Below are positions 7,766-15,769 of a DNA stretch of 64,000 bases, piece by piece. The DNA comes from Veillonellaceae bacterium (GTDB lineage: Bacteria > Bacillota_C > Negativicutes > UBA1444). Location of the stretch: positions 1-64,000 of the forward strand of contig JAAZNU010000003.1 of NCBI GenBank assembly GCA_012798135.1. The letters run 5' to 3'. The translations under genes and the position numbers were made by a program. The notes beneath the pieces are model-generated. The model was not told the DNA's origin, made no database searches, and saw only the letters and a program-made list of their open reading frames with translations. Every line of letters starts with the position of its first letter. Positions within the stretch are counted from its first letter, which is position 1.

Positions 7766-7881
7766 CTATAAAACCGCCTCATCCAAAAATAACTTTTCTT
7801 TAAATTCGCTTTACGTCAAGCATTACCCTGCTGTTTTTTGAGCCGCGCCGTATTTTTTCATTTTTTCCCGGTTTCTCAGGC

Positions 7882-8898
7882 TTATTGGCCGGCTGTTATT
7901 GCGCCATGCGGCACTGCCATGAAGATCAGCGAGCAATTGGCGTAATCGCCGGACTGTAGCAACGCGACCAGGTCGTAACTGATCCCCGGCACCACGCCGA
8001 CGCCGGACAGGTTGGAAAAATTGGGAAACATGAGCGCCGCAGTGTTCAGGTAAACGGGGTGGGAAAGTGAACCGCCGGCCGTAATCGACGACGGCGCCCA
8101 GCCACTTTGCGAGCCGGCGGCCTGAATGGTGAGCAGCTGCGTCACTTTTTGCGTGCTGTTATAAGGCGGAGCCCCCATAATCGACGGGATATTGGTATTG
8201 TTCGTCGCCCAGCCGTAATTGTTGGTTCCGTCGCCGAAGCTGAGGGCATAAGCTGCCATGTAAGTATATTTGCCCATCGACATCGCAGCGGCGGTAGCGA
8301 AACCTTCCGACCCGGTCACCATGAAATTCAGGGCGGCGGTTTTCGAATTTTGTTGCCCGTTGGTGCTGTTAATGACAATCGGCAGGGAAAAGTACGCCGT
8401 ATGGGCGGCATAGTTTTGATAGGGCTTCTGGGTGGTGTTGCTCGCCTTTCCGGTTAGATCAATGCTCTTGGAGTTGTAATTCTTATTGTTGTTGGCGCTG
8501 GATTGGACCCAGGAATTGTTCGGATTGCTCAGGCCGATTTGCACCGAGTGAAAGGCGAACCCGCTGGTGCCGCTTGCCTGCTGGCCGCCGCCGCTGCTGT
8601 CATTCGCGCCGGTGACCCCTTTCAGCCAAAACGAGTTCACCGCTGTGGGCGTATTCGGAATTTGCGACCCGGAAAACCCCTTCATAATGTCCGTTTTGTT
8701 GGTAGGGTCGCCGATATAGATTTCCCAGGGGGTCAGGTTGATAATATTGAGCACCGCCAGCATGTTCATCGTCGGTTGCATATTCTGTCCCTGCGTATAT
8801 GCCAAAATGCTGGCGTAGGGCGGATTAGCCGACGCCGCACCGCTAAAGGCAGCCACGCAAACCATTAGGCAAAAGCAGACAATATTTCGTTTCAGCAT
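7882..8898 (-). CDS. Secreted Asn/Ser/Gly-rich protein, unknown function
   Basis: 338 residues; GAGGAG lies upstream of the ATG. A clear signal peptide ends near residue 24 (GAASA). The mature protein is rich in Asn, Ser, Thr and Gly and predicted mostly beta; no family is recognised. A segment near the mature N-terminus (MLAVLNIINLTPWEIYI) resembles one in the upstream neighbour (VPVMVMNLTQVPINFNI), so the two may be distant paralogues. It lies between that neighbour and the secretin pair, a position that suggests a substrate or partner of the pore. Function unknown. Confidence 0.5.
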   Translation of the reverse strand: MLKRNIVCFCLMVCVAAFSGAASANPPYASILAYTQGQNMQPTMNMLAVLNIINLTPWEIYIGDPTNKTDIMKGFSGSQIPNTPTAVNSFWLKGVTGANDSSGGGQQASGTSGFAFHSVQIGLSNPNNSWVQSSANNNKNYNSKSIDLTGKASNTTQKPYQNYAAHTAYFSLPIVINSTNGQQNSKTAALNFMVTGSEGFATAAAMSMGKYTYMAAYALSFGDGTNNYGWATNNTNIPSIMGAPPYNSTQKVTQLLTIQAAGSQSGWAPSSITAGGSLSHPVYLNTAALMFPNFSNLSGVGVVPGISYDLVALLQSGDYANCSLIFMAVPHGAITAGQ

Positions 8899-8932
8899 TG
8901 CTACTCCTCGCTTTATCGTATATTTTCCGTGC

Positions 8933-10381
8933 TCAATGCGGCAGCTTCGTCAGATAGTACTCAATCGCCGGAATTTCGCTCCGATGTTTTTCGAAAATTT
9001 CCCCGAGCGTTTTCTTGATGACGGCTTGGGCATTCGGATCATGTTTTGCTTTGCCATATTGGCCCCGCATTCCAAACATCTCCACGATTTTTTTCGCGTC
9101 CTGCGGATTCTTTTTCTCGATTGCGCTCAGAATCGCCAGCAGTTTGAGCGAGTCCTGCGACTGTTCCTTGCTGGGTTTGTATTGCAGCTTGCCGGCGCCA
9201 ACCTTCGGAGCGGAAACGCTGTTCAGGCATTGCTGCATTTGGTTGGCGGCGTAAACGGCTTGGTTGATCACCATCACAACCAGCGTATCGGCCGAGTTCC
9301 GTTCATTGGTCGACGTATTTTGCGGGCTCGTTCGCCAGGTATAGACAATCACCGTATTCTGTTGTTCCAGCGCCGGGACTCCCCCCTGAAACGCCGCGTT
9401 TGTTTCATAGACCAGATAGCTGCTGTTCCCGCTGGTCAGCGGCAGAGTCAGTCCATTATAGCCGGCCGCCAGGCTGGCGGTGACGTTGATGCCCTTGTAA
9501 GTAGCGGGATAGGGGGCGTTGGTATAACTCTCCGACCCCGAGTCCAGCATCTCCTTGATCGATTTGTAAATGCCGTAAACCATATCGGCAATGCCGATCG
9601 GCGTCGGTTCGGCAATCGTTTCAATGTCCACCAGCAATGTGAGCACATCTTCCACCCAGTCCTGTTGCGGCGGAAATGAGCTTTGCTGCGCCTGATAGGC
9701 GCTGGTGGCGCCACCCAGGCTGTTGATGTTGATGACATAACCGGCTATCATTGAACCATTGTCGGAAACCGGATTCAGGTTGATCGAGGTGGTCGATGCG
9801 CCGGCCATGCTTTGTCCATAGGCCGCCTGCTGTGTATAGTTGTAGTAGTTGCCGGTCTCCTGCGAGCCGGGGGTCCCACCCATGCTGGCGCCGCCGTTCC
9901 CATAAGTATAGGGGACATAAGCCGTGCCGGGAAAGTTCACCGTGCCGCTCCAGGAAGGAAACAGGGCGAACGCATTGACAAAACTGAAGTTGGTATTGCT
10001 GGCGGTTCCGGACGCTGACGCCGCCGGCTGCAGGGAAGCGTTCGTTGCACCGCTGGGGATGCTTGTCGGTGTTGTCGGGTTGCTGAATAAGGGAGTCGTT
10101 CCGCCGGCTTGGGGATAAGCTACGCCGGACAAACCGATGGCGATCGGCACGTTCCCTTTCGCATAGGCCGCCGACTGATTGGTTGAAATGTTGAAATTGA
10201 TCGGCACCTGGGTCAGGTTCATCACCATGACGGGTACAACGCCATAGGTTTGCAATTGAACCGCCGTTCCCGCCGGCGGGGGCGTTGCCGGCGTGTCCGC
10301 GTGCACGATCCCGCCCGATATGACGGCAAAGATCATCACCAGGGACAAGGCAATTCTATAACTGGAACCGTTAAAATACAT
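8933..10381 (-). CDS. Large secreted protein, unknown function
   Basis: 482 residues from the ATG at 10381, chosen for the GGAAGGGAGG ribosome site and the signal peptide that follows at once (SLVMIFAVISGGIVHA); the frame extends to 10447 without such support. The mature part is Thr/Ser/Ala/Gly-rich and beta-like, with a short hydrophobic/amphipathic segment near the middle (DVLTLLVDIETIAEP). The C-terminal 80 residues are charged and helical. It is the first gene of the exported-protein cluster. No family recognised; a surface-layer, spore or secreted-substrate role is possible but not shown. Confidence 0.5.
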   Translation of the reverse strand: MYFNGSSYRIALSLVMIFAVISGGIVHADTPATPPPAGTAVQLQTYGVVPVMVMNLTQVPINFNISTNQSAAYAKGNVPIAIGLSGVAYPQAGGTTPLFSNPTTPTSIPSGATNASLQPAASASGTASNTNFSFVNAFALFPSWSGTVNFPGTAYVPYTYGNGGASMGGTPGSQETGNYYNYTQQAAYGQSMAGASTTSINLNPVSDNGSMIAGYVININSLGGATSAYQAQQSSFPPQQDWVEDVLTLLVDIETIAEPTPIGIADMVYGIYKSIKEMLDSGSESYTNAPYPATYKGINVTASLAAGYNGLTLPLTSGNSSYLVYETNAAFQGGVPALEQQNTVIVYTWRTSPQNTSTNERNSADTLVVMVINQAVYAANQMQQCLNSVSAPKVGAGKLQYKPSKEQSQDSLKLLAILSAIEKKNPQDAKKIVEMFGMRGQYGKAKHDPNAQAVIKKTLGEIFEKHRSEIPAIEYYLTKLPH

Positions 10382-10477
10382 TACCGAGGCCTCCCTTCCT
10401 ATTTGACCGCTAAACAACTTGGAACGCTGAATGACCTGCTTTTGCATACACGGGCTTTCATTTCCCCAGTAGACACA

Positions 10478-10741
10478 ATGATTGTTCGATTCGACGTCGA
10501 TCTTTTTTTTCCTTCATTATTCAAAACAATTTCACAAGAATTACGATCCCGGTACGAGACGATGATAGAGGAATTACGAATGGTTTGGCGAATAATGGAA
10601 GTATGGAACCCCAAGCGTAGATTGGGAGGAGTCATTGTTTTCATGGTGGATGATGCCCAAAATTCAATAACGGCCACGGAGTATTGGTTGGATCAGAATA
10701 ACCAAAAATATGTTTATGACACGTTTGTGGTGATTCCTTAA
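10478..10741 (+). CDS. Possible small protein, 87 residues
   Basis: The frame is open from 10250, but its first part is antisense to the exported-protein gene; the first ATG clear of that gene is at 10478. No good ribosome site is seen. The translation is partly charged and helical (LRSRYETMIEELRMVWRIMEV) and ends three bases before the next start codon, as a coupled gene would. Local base composition is more AT-rich than its neighbours. It may be a real small gene or a chance frame. Confidence 0.3.
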   Translation: MIVRFDVDLFFPSLFKTISQELRSRYETMIEELRMVWRIMEVWNPKRRLGGVIVFMVDDAQNSITATEYWLDQNNQKYVYDTFVVIP

Positions 10742-10744
10742 ACC

Positions 10745-11293
10745 ATGCAGCAACATACAGCGGCGATTAGCATCGTAGTTATGCTGGTGATATTAAAAAT
10801 TTACCGGCAGGCCCGGAGTGAACTCCGATTTCAAAAGTTCGTAAAATGGCGCTTACTGGTGAGAATCGCGCTGCTGGTCGTCGTCGGCGGCGTATTGCTG
10901 AGCACCGGGTACTCGAATCCAGTGCGATATGTCTTCGATATTTTCGGCATCTTGCTGGGAAGCGCCATTGCTTGCTATTCTATGCAAACTTCGACCTTTG
11001 AACAGCGTACCCAAGGCTGGTTCTATCGTCAGAATCCCTGGATTGGCAAGTGTATCTTTGTAGTTCTCGCCGGTCGTTTCCTCCACAAAGGCTACGAAGA
11101 TATTCGCGCCTTGTTGGGCACCTCCGCCGGAGTGGAATTCACGCGACAGGGACCGCCGTTGGCCGAGTATGCTCAAGATCCGTCGTTAACGGCTATTGTG
11201 TTTATATTAGTTGCTTATTATATCGTTTTCTATACGCTCCTCATTCGGAAAGCGCAACCGTTGAAACATTCCACCGGTTTACCGAATAACTAA
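10745..11293 (+). CDS. Integral membrane protein, about four helices, unknown
   Basis: 182 residues. Hydrophobic segments at about 8-20, 37-55, 65-80, 100-115 and 150-170; basic residues after the first (KIYRQARSELRFQKFVKWR) suggest a cytoplasmic loop. There is some resemblance in size and layout to CcdC-like membrane proteins, but no diagnostic motif, so no function is assigned. The start at 10745 lacks a strong ribosome site and may depend on translation of the small frame ending at 10741. Confidence 0.5.
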   Translation: MQQHTAAISIVVMLVILKIYRQARSELRFQKFVKWRLLVRIALLVVVGGVLLSTGYSNPVRYVFDIFGILLGSAIACYSMQTSTFEQRTQGWFYRQNPWIGKCIFVVLAGRFLHKGYEDIRALLGTSAGVEFTRQGPPLAEYAQDPSLTAIVFILVAYYIVFYTLLIRKAQPLKHSTGLPNN

Positions 11294-11302
11294 CGGCATA
11301 GT

Positions 11303-11348
11303 CAAGAAGACGATTCGTCGGACCACGGTCCGATGAATCGTCTTCTTG
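11303..11348. terminator. Bidirectional terminator between membrane gene and kdpE
   Basis: A 22-bp stem (11303-11324 with 11327-11348) with one G-T pair, reading CAAGAAGACGATTC at its base, followed by T-rich sequence on the plus strand. It separates the plus-strand membrane gene from the converging kdp operon. Confidence 0.85.
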
Positions 11349-11397
11349 CTGTTTTGCCGCCGCGAAACACATCGCGTCGGTCCGCCATCATATTTTT

Positions 11398-12084
11398 TTA
11401 CCGGCAAACCAGTCGATATCCCACTCCCGGTTCACTGACTATATAACGGGGGCGGGTGGGATCATCCTCCAATTTGCGGCGCAATTGTCCGACATAGACG
11501 CGAATATAGTGGGTATCCCCGCCCTTATCATTTCCCCAGACCAATTCGAGCAATTGCTTGTGAGTCAGAACTTTTCCGGCGTATTGCATCAGTTCCTTCA
11601 AGAGATTGTATTCTGTCGGTGTCAATTTTATTTCCCGTTCATGGAGAGTCACTCGACGTTGGGCGAGGTCCATTTTTAGTTCTCCGCAAGTCATGACGGC
11701 CTCCCCCTCATTCCGTGCAGATCGTCGGATCGACACCCGCATGCGCGCCATCAATTCGCTGACACCGAAGGGTTTTGTCATATAGTCGTCGGCACCGGCA
11801 TCCAATGACTCCACTTTCTCCTTCTCCTGGTCTCGCGCGGATAAAATAATAATTGGCGTTTCCGACCACTTCCGTATCTGTCGAACAACCGCTTTGCCAT
11901 CGACATCCGGCAATCCCAAATCCAGAATAATCAAATCCGGCTTGAAGCTGGCCGCTCGACTTACCCCATCCTTTCCTGTTCCTACTCCTTCCACATGATA
12001 TCCGTGCGCGCTCAAGGAAATACGGAGCAGTTTCTGAATTGGTGTTTCATCCTCAATGACCAAAATTCGTGCTCCCTGTTCCAT
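11398..12084 (-). CDS. kdpE: KdpE, response regulator for the Kdp potassium pump
   Basis: 228 residues, OmpR/PhoB class. The receiver has the acidic pair in VIEDET, the phosphorylated aspartate in LIILDLGLPDVDG, the LSARD switch threonine/serine and the KPF lysine. The C-terminal winged helix has LTPTEYNLLKELMQ and the closing YIVSEPGVGYRL. It lies six bases after kdpD. KdpE activates kdp transcription when KdpD signals potassium limitation or turgor stress. A possible KdpE site lies before kdpF. Confidence 0.93.
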   Translation of the reverse strand: MEQGARILVIEDETPIQKLLRISLSAHGYHVEGVGTGKDGVSRAASFKPDLIILDLGLPDVDGKAVVRQIRKWSETPIIILSARDQEKEKVESLDAGADDYMTKPFGVSELMARMRVSIRRSARNEGEAVMTCGELKMDLAQRRVTLHEREIKLTPTEYNLLKELMQYAGKVLTHKQLLELVWGNDKGGDTHYIRVYVGQLRRKLEDDPTRPRYIVSEPGVGYRLVCR

Positions 12085-12090
12085 CTGCCC

Positions 12091-14826
12091 TCACCTGCTT
12101 TCTTTGTCTCCCAGAACAGGTTGGTCGGTAATTTTCATCAACGGAATGCTGAAGCTGAAAACGGTTCCTCCCTCGCTGCGGTTTTCGGCCCAAATCTTTC
12201 CTCCATGAGCTTCAACGATACTTTTGCAGATCGACAGTCCCAGACCAGTTCCGGGAATGCTGCTCTCGCTATGCTGCACCCGATAAAACTTATCGAATAC
12301 TTTCGTCATATCCGTCGCCGGAATCCCGATCCCATGGTCGGCCACCGACACCGTAAGTCCCTCGTTAGCGGCCGACGCCTGAATTTCGATGCTGCTGTCC
12401 GCCGGTGAATATTTCAGAGCATTGTCGATCAAGTTCAGGATAACCTGTCCGAGCAAAACACAGTCGCCTTGCAGCAATGGGGTCCCGTTACGAATATTGA
12501 TTTCAAGGCGCCGATTTTCGACCTGTTCGCTCAAATGTTGGAGCGCGGTCCCAATGACATCTTCAATATCGCACCAATCATATTTCAGTTTCATCATGCC
12601 GCTTTCAATTCTGGCGGTATCCAGCAGGTTAGATAAAATCAGATTCATCCGCTTGGAACCATCTGTAATGTTTTCCAGCAATTCGTGTCGCTCATCGGCA
12701 GAGTACAGTGAATCCGACTCCAGCAGCGTCGAGGCGGAACCCATGATGGAAGCCAGCGGAGTTCGCAATTCATGCGAAATCGAATTCAGGAGAGCGGTTC
12801 TCAGGCGATCCGATTCCAACACCAAAGTCGCTTCGCGCGCTTTTTCCGTCAGCCTCACCCGTTCAATGGCGATGGCCGCCAGTGCGGCCCAAGCTTCCAT
12901 CAGTTTCTGTTGTTCGGGCGTAATCAGCTTTTCCACGACTTTTACTCCAAGCAAACCCACTACATTCTCCCGGGTGACCAAGGGAATGTACAAGTTGCTT
13001 GCACCTGACAGCGTTTCTGTTGACCTTCCGGCAATTCGTCGATGTTCATACGCCCAAGCGGCGACCGCGGCTTCCGTGCTGTCCGGTATCGGTTCCCGCG
13101 CAGTATGGCAATCACCCTCAAGCGGCTTGAAATCAACGTATACGGACAACCGACCCTGTTCATCCGGCAGCAGCACCATGATACGCCGGTCCAAGGCGTC
13201 CGCCGCCCGCTTGGCAAGTTGACGAACGATCGTATCCAGATCGATCACCGCCGCGATTTCCCGACTAAAATCAAACAACGCCTGCGTGTTTTTTTCGCGC
13301 AGTTGGGCGGTCACCGCTTCATGTCGCAAGAGTTCGGTTCGCCCGCCGATGACAAAGGCAACAATTAGAAAGGTAAAAAAGCTCCACAAATATCGCATGT
13401 CATCCACGGAAAACGTATAAAACGGCGGCACAAACAAGTAATCAAAGGCCAGAACGCTGCACACTCCTGTAAAATAGGCCGGCCAGCGTCCCCACCAGTA
13501 GGCGCCGAGTACGACCGGCAACTGATATAGCAAGGCGATGTTGCTCTGTTCGATCTGGTTCCGGGCGGCATGGCTGGCCAGAGTGATCATCGCCACCATG
13601 AACACGCTACCTGCATATGGTCGCCAGTCGGTTCTCGCATGGATCGACGACCCGCTCTTCGCAGTATTCTCCGTTTCCGGCTCATGTTCCGTTTGAATGA
13701 CATAGATGTTAAGATTGCCGCTTTTACGGATCAGTCTGTTGACCACGGAGCCATGGATTAATTCATGCCACCAGCTACGCCGGGGTTTACCGATGACAAT
13801 GGCGGTCACGTTATGGACGCGAGCCAATTCCACAATTTTGTCCGGCAGATCATCCGCCGTGATACTCAAGGTTTTGGCGCCCAGCTCTTCAGCCAGTCGC
13901 ATATTTCTGGCAATACGTTCCCTTTCGAAATCCGAGGCGAGCCGCCGGCGGGTTTCCTCGATATGGACCGCCAGGCATTCCGCCTTCATACCGGATGCCA
14001 ATCGCGAGGCGGCACGAACCAGATGAGCGGAAAACGGGCTACCGCTGACGCAGACCATGACCCGGCCCGCCGCCGGCCAAGGCCCATCGATATTGTGTTC
14101 CCGCATGTATGCGCTCAGATCTTTGTCGACCCGGCTGGCCGTATACCGCAAGGCCAATTCACGCAGAGCATTGATGTTGCCTTGGCGGAAAAACTTGCGC
14201 ATCGCTTGTTCCGCCTGTCCCGGAATGTATACTTTCCCCTCTTGCAGGCGCTCAATCAAGTCTTCCGAAGGGATGTCGATGAGTTGAACCTTATCCGCCT
14301 GATCGACGACGTAGTCCGGAACAGTTTCCCTGACAACAACCCCTGTCACTTGGGCCACCACATCGTTGAGGCTTTCGATATGTTGAATGTTAAGCGTCGT
14401 ATAGACATTGATCCCCGCCGACAGCAATTCCTCAACATCCTGGAATCGGCGAACATTTCTGGAGCCGGGAATGTTGGTATGGGCGAGTTCGTCAACCAGA
14501 ACCAGCTCCGGGTTTCGCGTCAGAATGGCGTCTGTATCCATTTCCGGGATTTTTTTACCCCGGTAGTTCAAAAATTTGGCCGGAATTACCGACAATCCTG
14601 CAACCAACTGTTCCGTTTCTTTGCGGCCATGGGTGTCCACCCAGCCAATAATGATATTCGTTCCTTCCTGCAGTCGTTCATGGGCCGTTTTCAGCATTGC
14701 AAAAGTTTTCCCCACGCCGGCGGTGGCACCCAGGAAAATCGTCAATTTTCCCCGGGTCTCTTTATGGATTCTTTTCAGGATAGTATCGGGGTCTGGTCTA
14801 TTATCCGGATATTCAGCGCTTTGCAT
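12091..14826 (-). CDS. kdpD: KdpD, potassium-sensing histidine kinase
   Basis: 911 residues, close to the usual 890-900. The N-terminal KdpD domain has Walker A GATAGVGKT (33-41) and the WVDTHGRKET block; a universal-stress-like domain follows (about 250-370), then four membrane helices (about 400-500), a GAF-like domain (about 520-660), and the kinase core with SISHELRTPLAS (phosphoacceptor His about 685) and N, G1 and G2 boxes (DNALKYS, DHGIGI, GTGLGLSI). It controls phosphorylation of KdpE; in other bacteria the N-terminal domain can bind c-di-AMP. AGGAG precedes the ATG. Confidence 0.95.
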   Translation of the reverse strand: MQSAEYPDNRPDPDTILKRIHKETRGKLTIFLGATAGVGKTFAMLKTAHERLQEGTNIIIGWVDTHGRKETEQLVAGLSVIPAKFLNYRGKKIPEMDTDAILTRNPELVLVDELAHTNIPGSRNVRRFQDVEELLSAGINVYTTLNIQHIESLNDVVAQVTGVVVRETVPDYVVDQADKVQLIDIPSEDLIERLQEGKVYIPGQAEQAMRKFFRQGNINALRELALRYTASRVDKDLSAYMREHNIDGPWPAAGRVMVCVSGSPFSAHLVRAASRLASGMKAECLAVHIEETRRRLASDFERERIARNMRLAEELGAKTLSITADDLPDKIVELARVHNVTAIVIGKPRRSWWHELIHGSVVNRLIRKSGNLNIYVIQTEHEPETENTAKSGSSIHARTDWRPYAGSVFMVAMITLASHAARNQIEQSNIALLYQLPVVLGAYWWGRWPAYFTGVCSVLAFDYLFVPPFYTFSVDDMRYLWSFFTFLIVAFVIGGRTELLRHEAVTAQLREKNTQALFDFSREIAAVIDLDTIVRQLAKRAADALDRRIMVLLPDEQGRLSVYVDFKPLEGDCHTAREPIPDSTEAAVAAWAYEHRRIAGRSTETLSGASNLYIPLVTRENVVGLLGVKVVEKLITPEQQKLMEAWAALAAIAIERVRLTEKAREATLVLESDRLRTALLNSISHELRTPLASIMGSASTLLESDSLYSADERHELLENITDGSKRMNLILSNLLDTARIESGMMKLKYDWCDIEDVIGTALQHLSEQVENRRLEINIRNGTPLLQGDCVLLGQVILNLIDNALKYSPADSSIEIQASAANEGLTVSVADHGIGIPATDMTKVFDKFYRVQHSESSIPGTGLGLSICKSIVEAHGGKIWAENRSEGGTVFSFSIPLMKITDQPVLGDKESR

Positions 14827-14846
14827 AACACTCTCCTGCTCAATCG

Positions 14847-15431
14847 TTAGTTATCCCGTTTCACGGCGTCCAATGCCAGATTTAATTCCAGAACATTGAC
14901 CCGGGGTTCCCCCAACAGACCAAACTGTTTGGGTTTGGTCCCATTGTCGATGAATCCGTTAACCGTGTCAAGATCAATGCCTCGTACACTGGCAATCCGC
15001 CGGGCCTGTAATCGGGCGGCTACCGGCGAAATATCCGGGTCCAAGCCACTGCCGGAAGCAGTCGCGAGATCCGCCGGAACTAGATCGCCGGCCGCCAGGC
15101 CGTTTTCATTTCGAAAGGCCCGCACCCGTTCGTCGGTGGTTTTGATCAGTTGACGGCTCGTTGGTCCCTGGTTCGATCCACTGGAAGCAGTCGCGTCGTA
15201 GCCGCCTGCGCCAGCCGCCGAAGGCCGGCCGTGAAAATATTCCGGGCCGGAAAATTTCTGGCCAATCAGATAAGAACCAATGACCTTCCCGTCCTTGACC
15301 ACCAATGAGCCGTTAGCCTGGAACGGCAGCAATATCTGGGCTATCCCGGTAACAGTCAAAGGATACAGCAGGCCGGTCAAAACCGACAGGGTTAGCAACA
15401 ATCGAAGAGCTATGCCCAATTGTTGTTTCAT
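14847..15431 (-). CDS. kdpC: KdpC, potassium-transporting ATPase subunit C
   Basis: 194 residues with one N-terminal membrane helix (LGIALRLLLTLSVLTGLLYPL) and the family blocks SYLIGQKFSGPEYFHGRPSA, SGSNQGPTS, ASGSGLDPDISP and GEPRVNVLELNLALD. KdpC stabilises the KdpFABC complex and affects ATP binding by KdpB. The start codon overlaps the stop of an XRE-type gene by four bases (ATGA), so KdpC translation is coupled to that extra gene rather than to kdpB. Confidence 0.93.
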   Translation of the reverse strand: MKQQLGIALRLLLTLSVLTGLLYPLTVTGIAQILLPFQANGSLVVKDGKVIGSYLIGQKFSGPEYFHGRPSAAGAGGYDATASSGSNQGPTSRQLIKTTDERVRAFRNENGLAAGDLVPADLATASGSGLDPDISPVAARLQARRIASVRGIDLDTVNGFIDNGTKPKQFGLLGEPRVNVLELNLALDAVKRDN

Positions 15432-15742
15432 ATCAATCCACTTCCTTCACGCAACGGTTCCTCGTGAACTCTGCCGATGATTTTCATCTGGTTTTCATTC
15501 ATGTTTTGTACGACCATGAAACTATGCCCGTCCGTATCGTAAACAAGGCTGAGCCCTTTTCGCAACGCATCGACCGTCACTCCGAACACTTGGGCTATTT
15601 TTTTCAAGGTCGGCAATCCGGGTTGCCAAATATTCGCTTCATATTGTTCAATCGCCATCTTGCCGACCTCAACGGACTCGCCAAGTTCGTCCGTACTCAT
15701 TCCCCGTTCCAACCGAAAAATTCGGATCGTGTCTCCAAGCAT
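15428..15742 (-). CDS. XRE-type regulator inserted between kdpB and kdpC
   Basis: 104 residues from the ATG at 15742 (GGAGG ten bases upstream; a TTG at 15751 is too close to that site). Residues 1-60 are a cro/cI helix-turn-helix (GDTIRIFRLERGMSTDELGE, then AIEQYEANIWQPGLPTLKKI, FGVTVDALRKG). The C-terminal 40 residues carry DGHSFMVVQNMNENQMKI and no known domain. It sits 27 bases after kdpB and overlaps kdpC. An XRE gene is not part of the usual kdpFABC set; it may autoregulate the operon or be a selfish insertion that became fixed. Confidence 0.8.
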   Translation of the reverse strand: MLGDTIRIFRLERGMSTDELGESVEVGKMAIEQYEANIWQPGLPTLKKIAQVFGVTVDALRKGLSLVYDTDGHSFMVVQNMNENQMKIIGRVHEEPLREGSGLI

Positions 15743-15769
15743 GCTTTCCAAGCCTCCAAAATAATTAAC

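Noticed and set aside
13765..14850. 361-residue plus-strand frame
   Set aside because: Lies fully antisense to kdpD, whose domains are intact; a shadow frame in GC-rich DNA.
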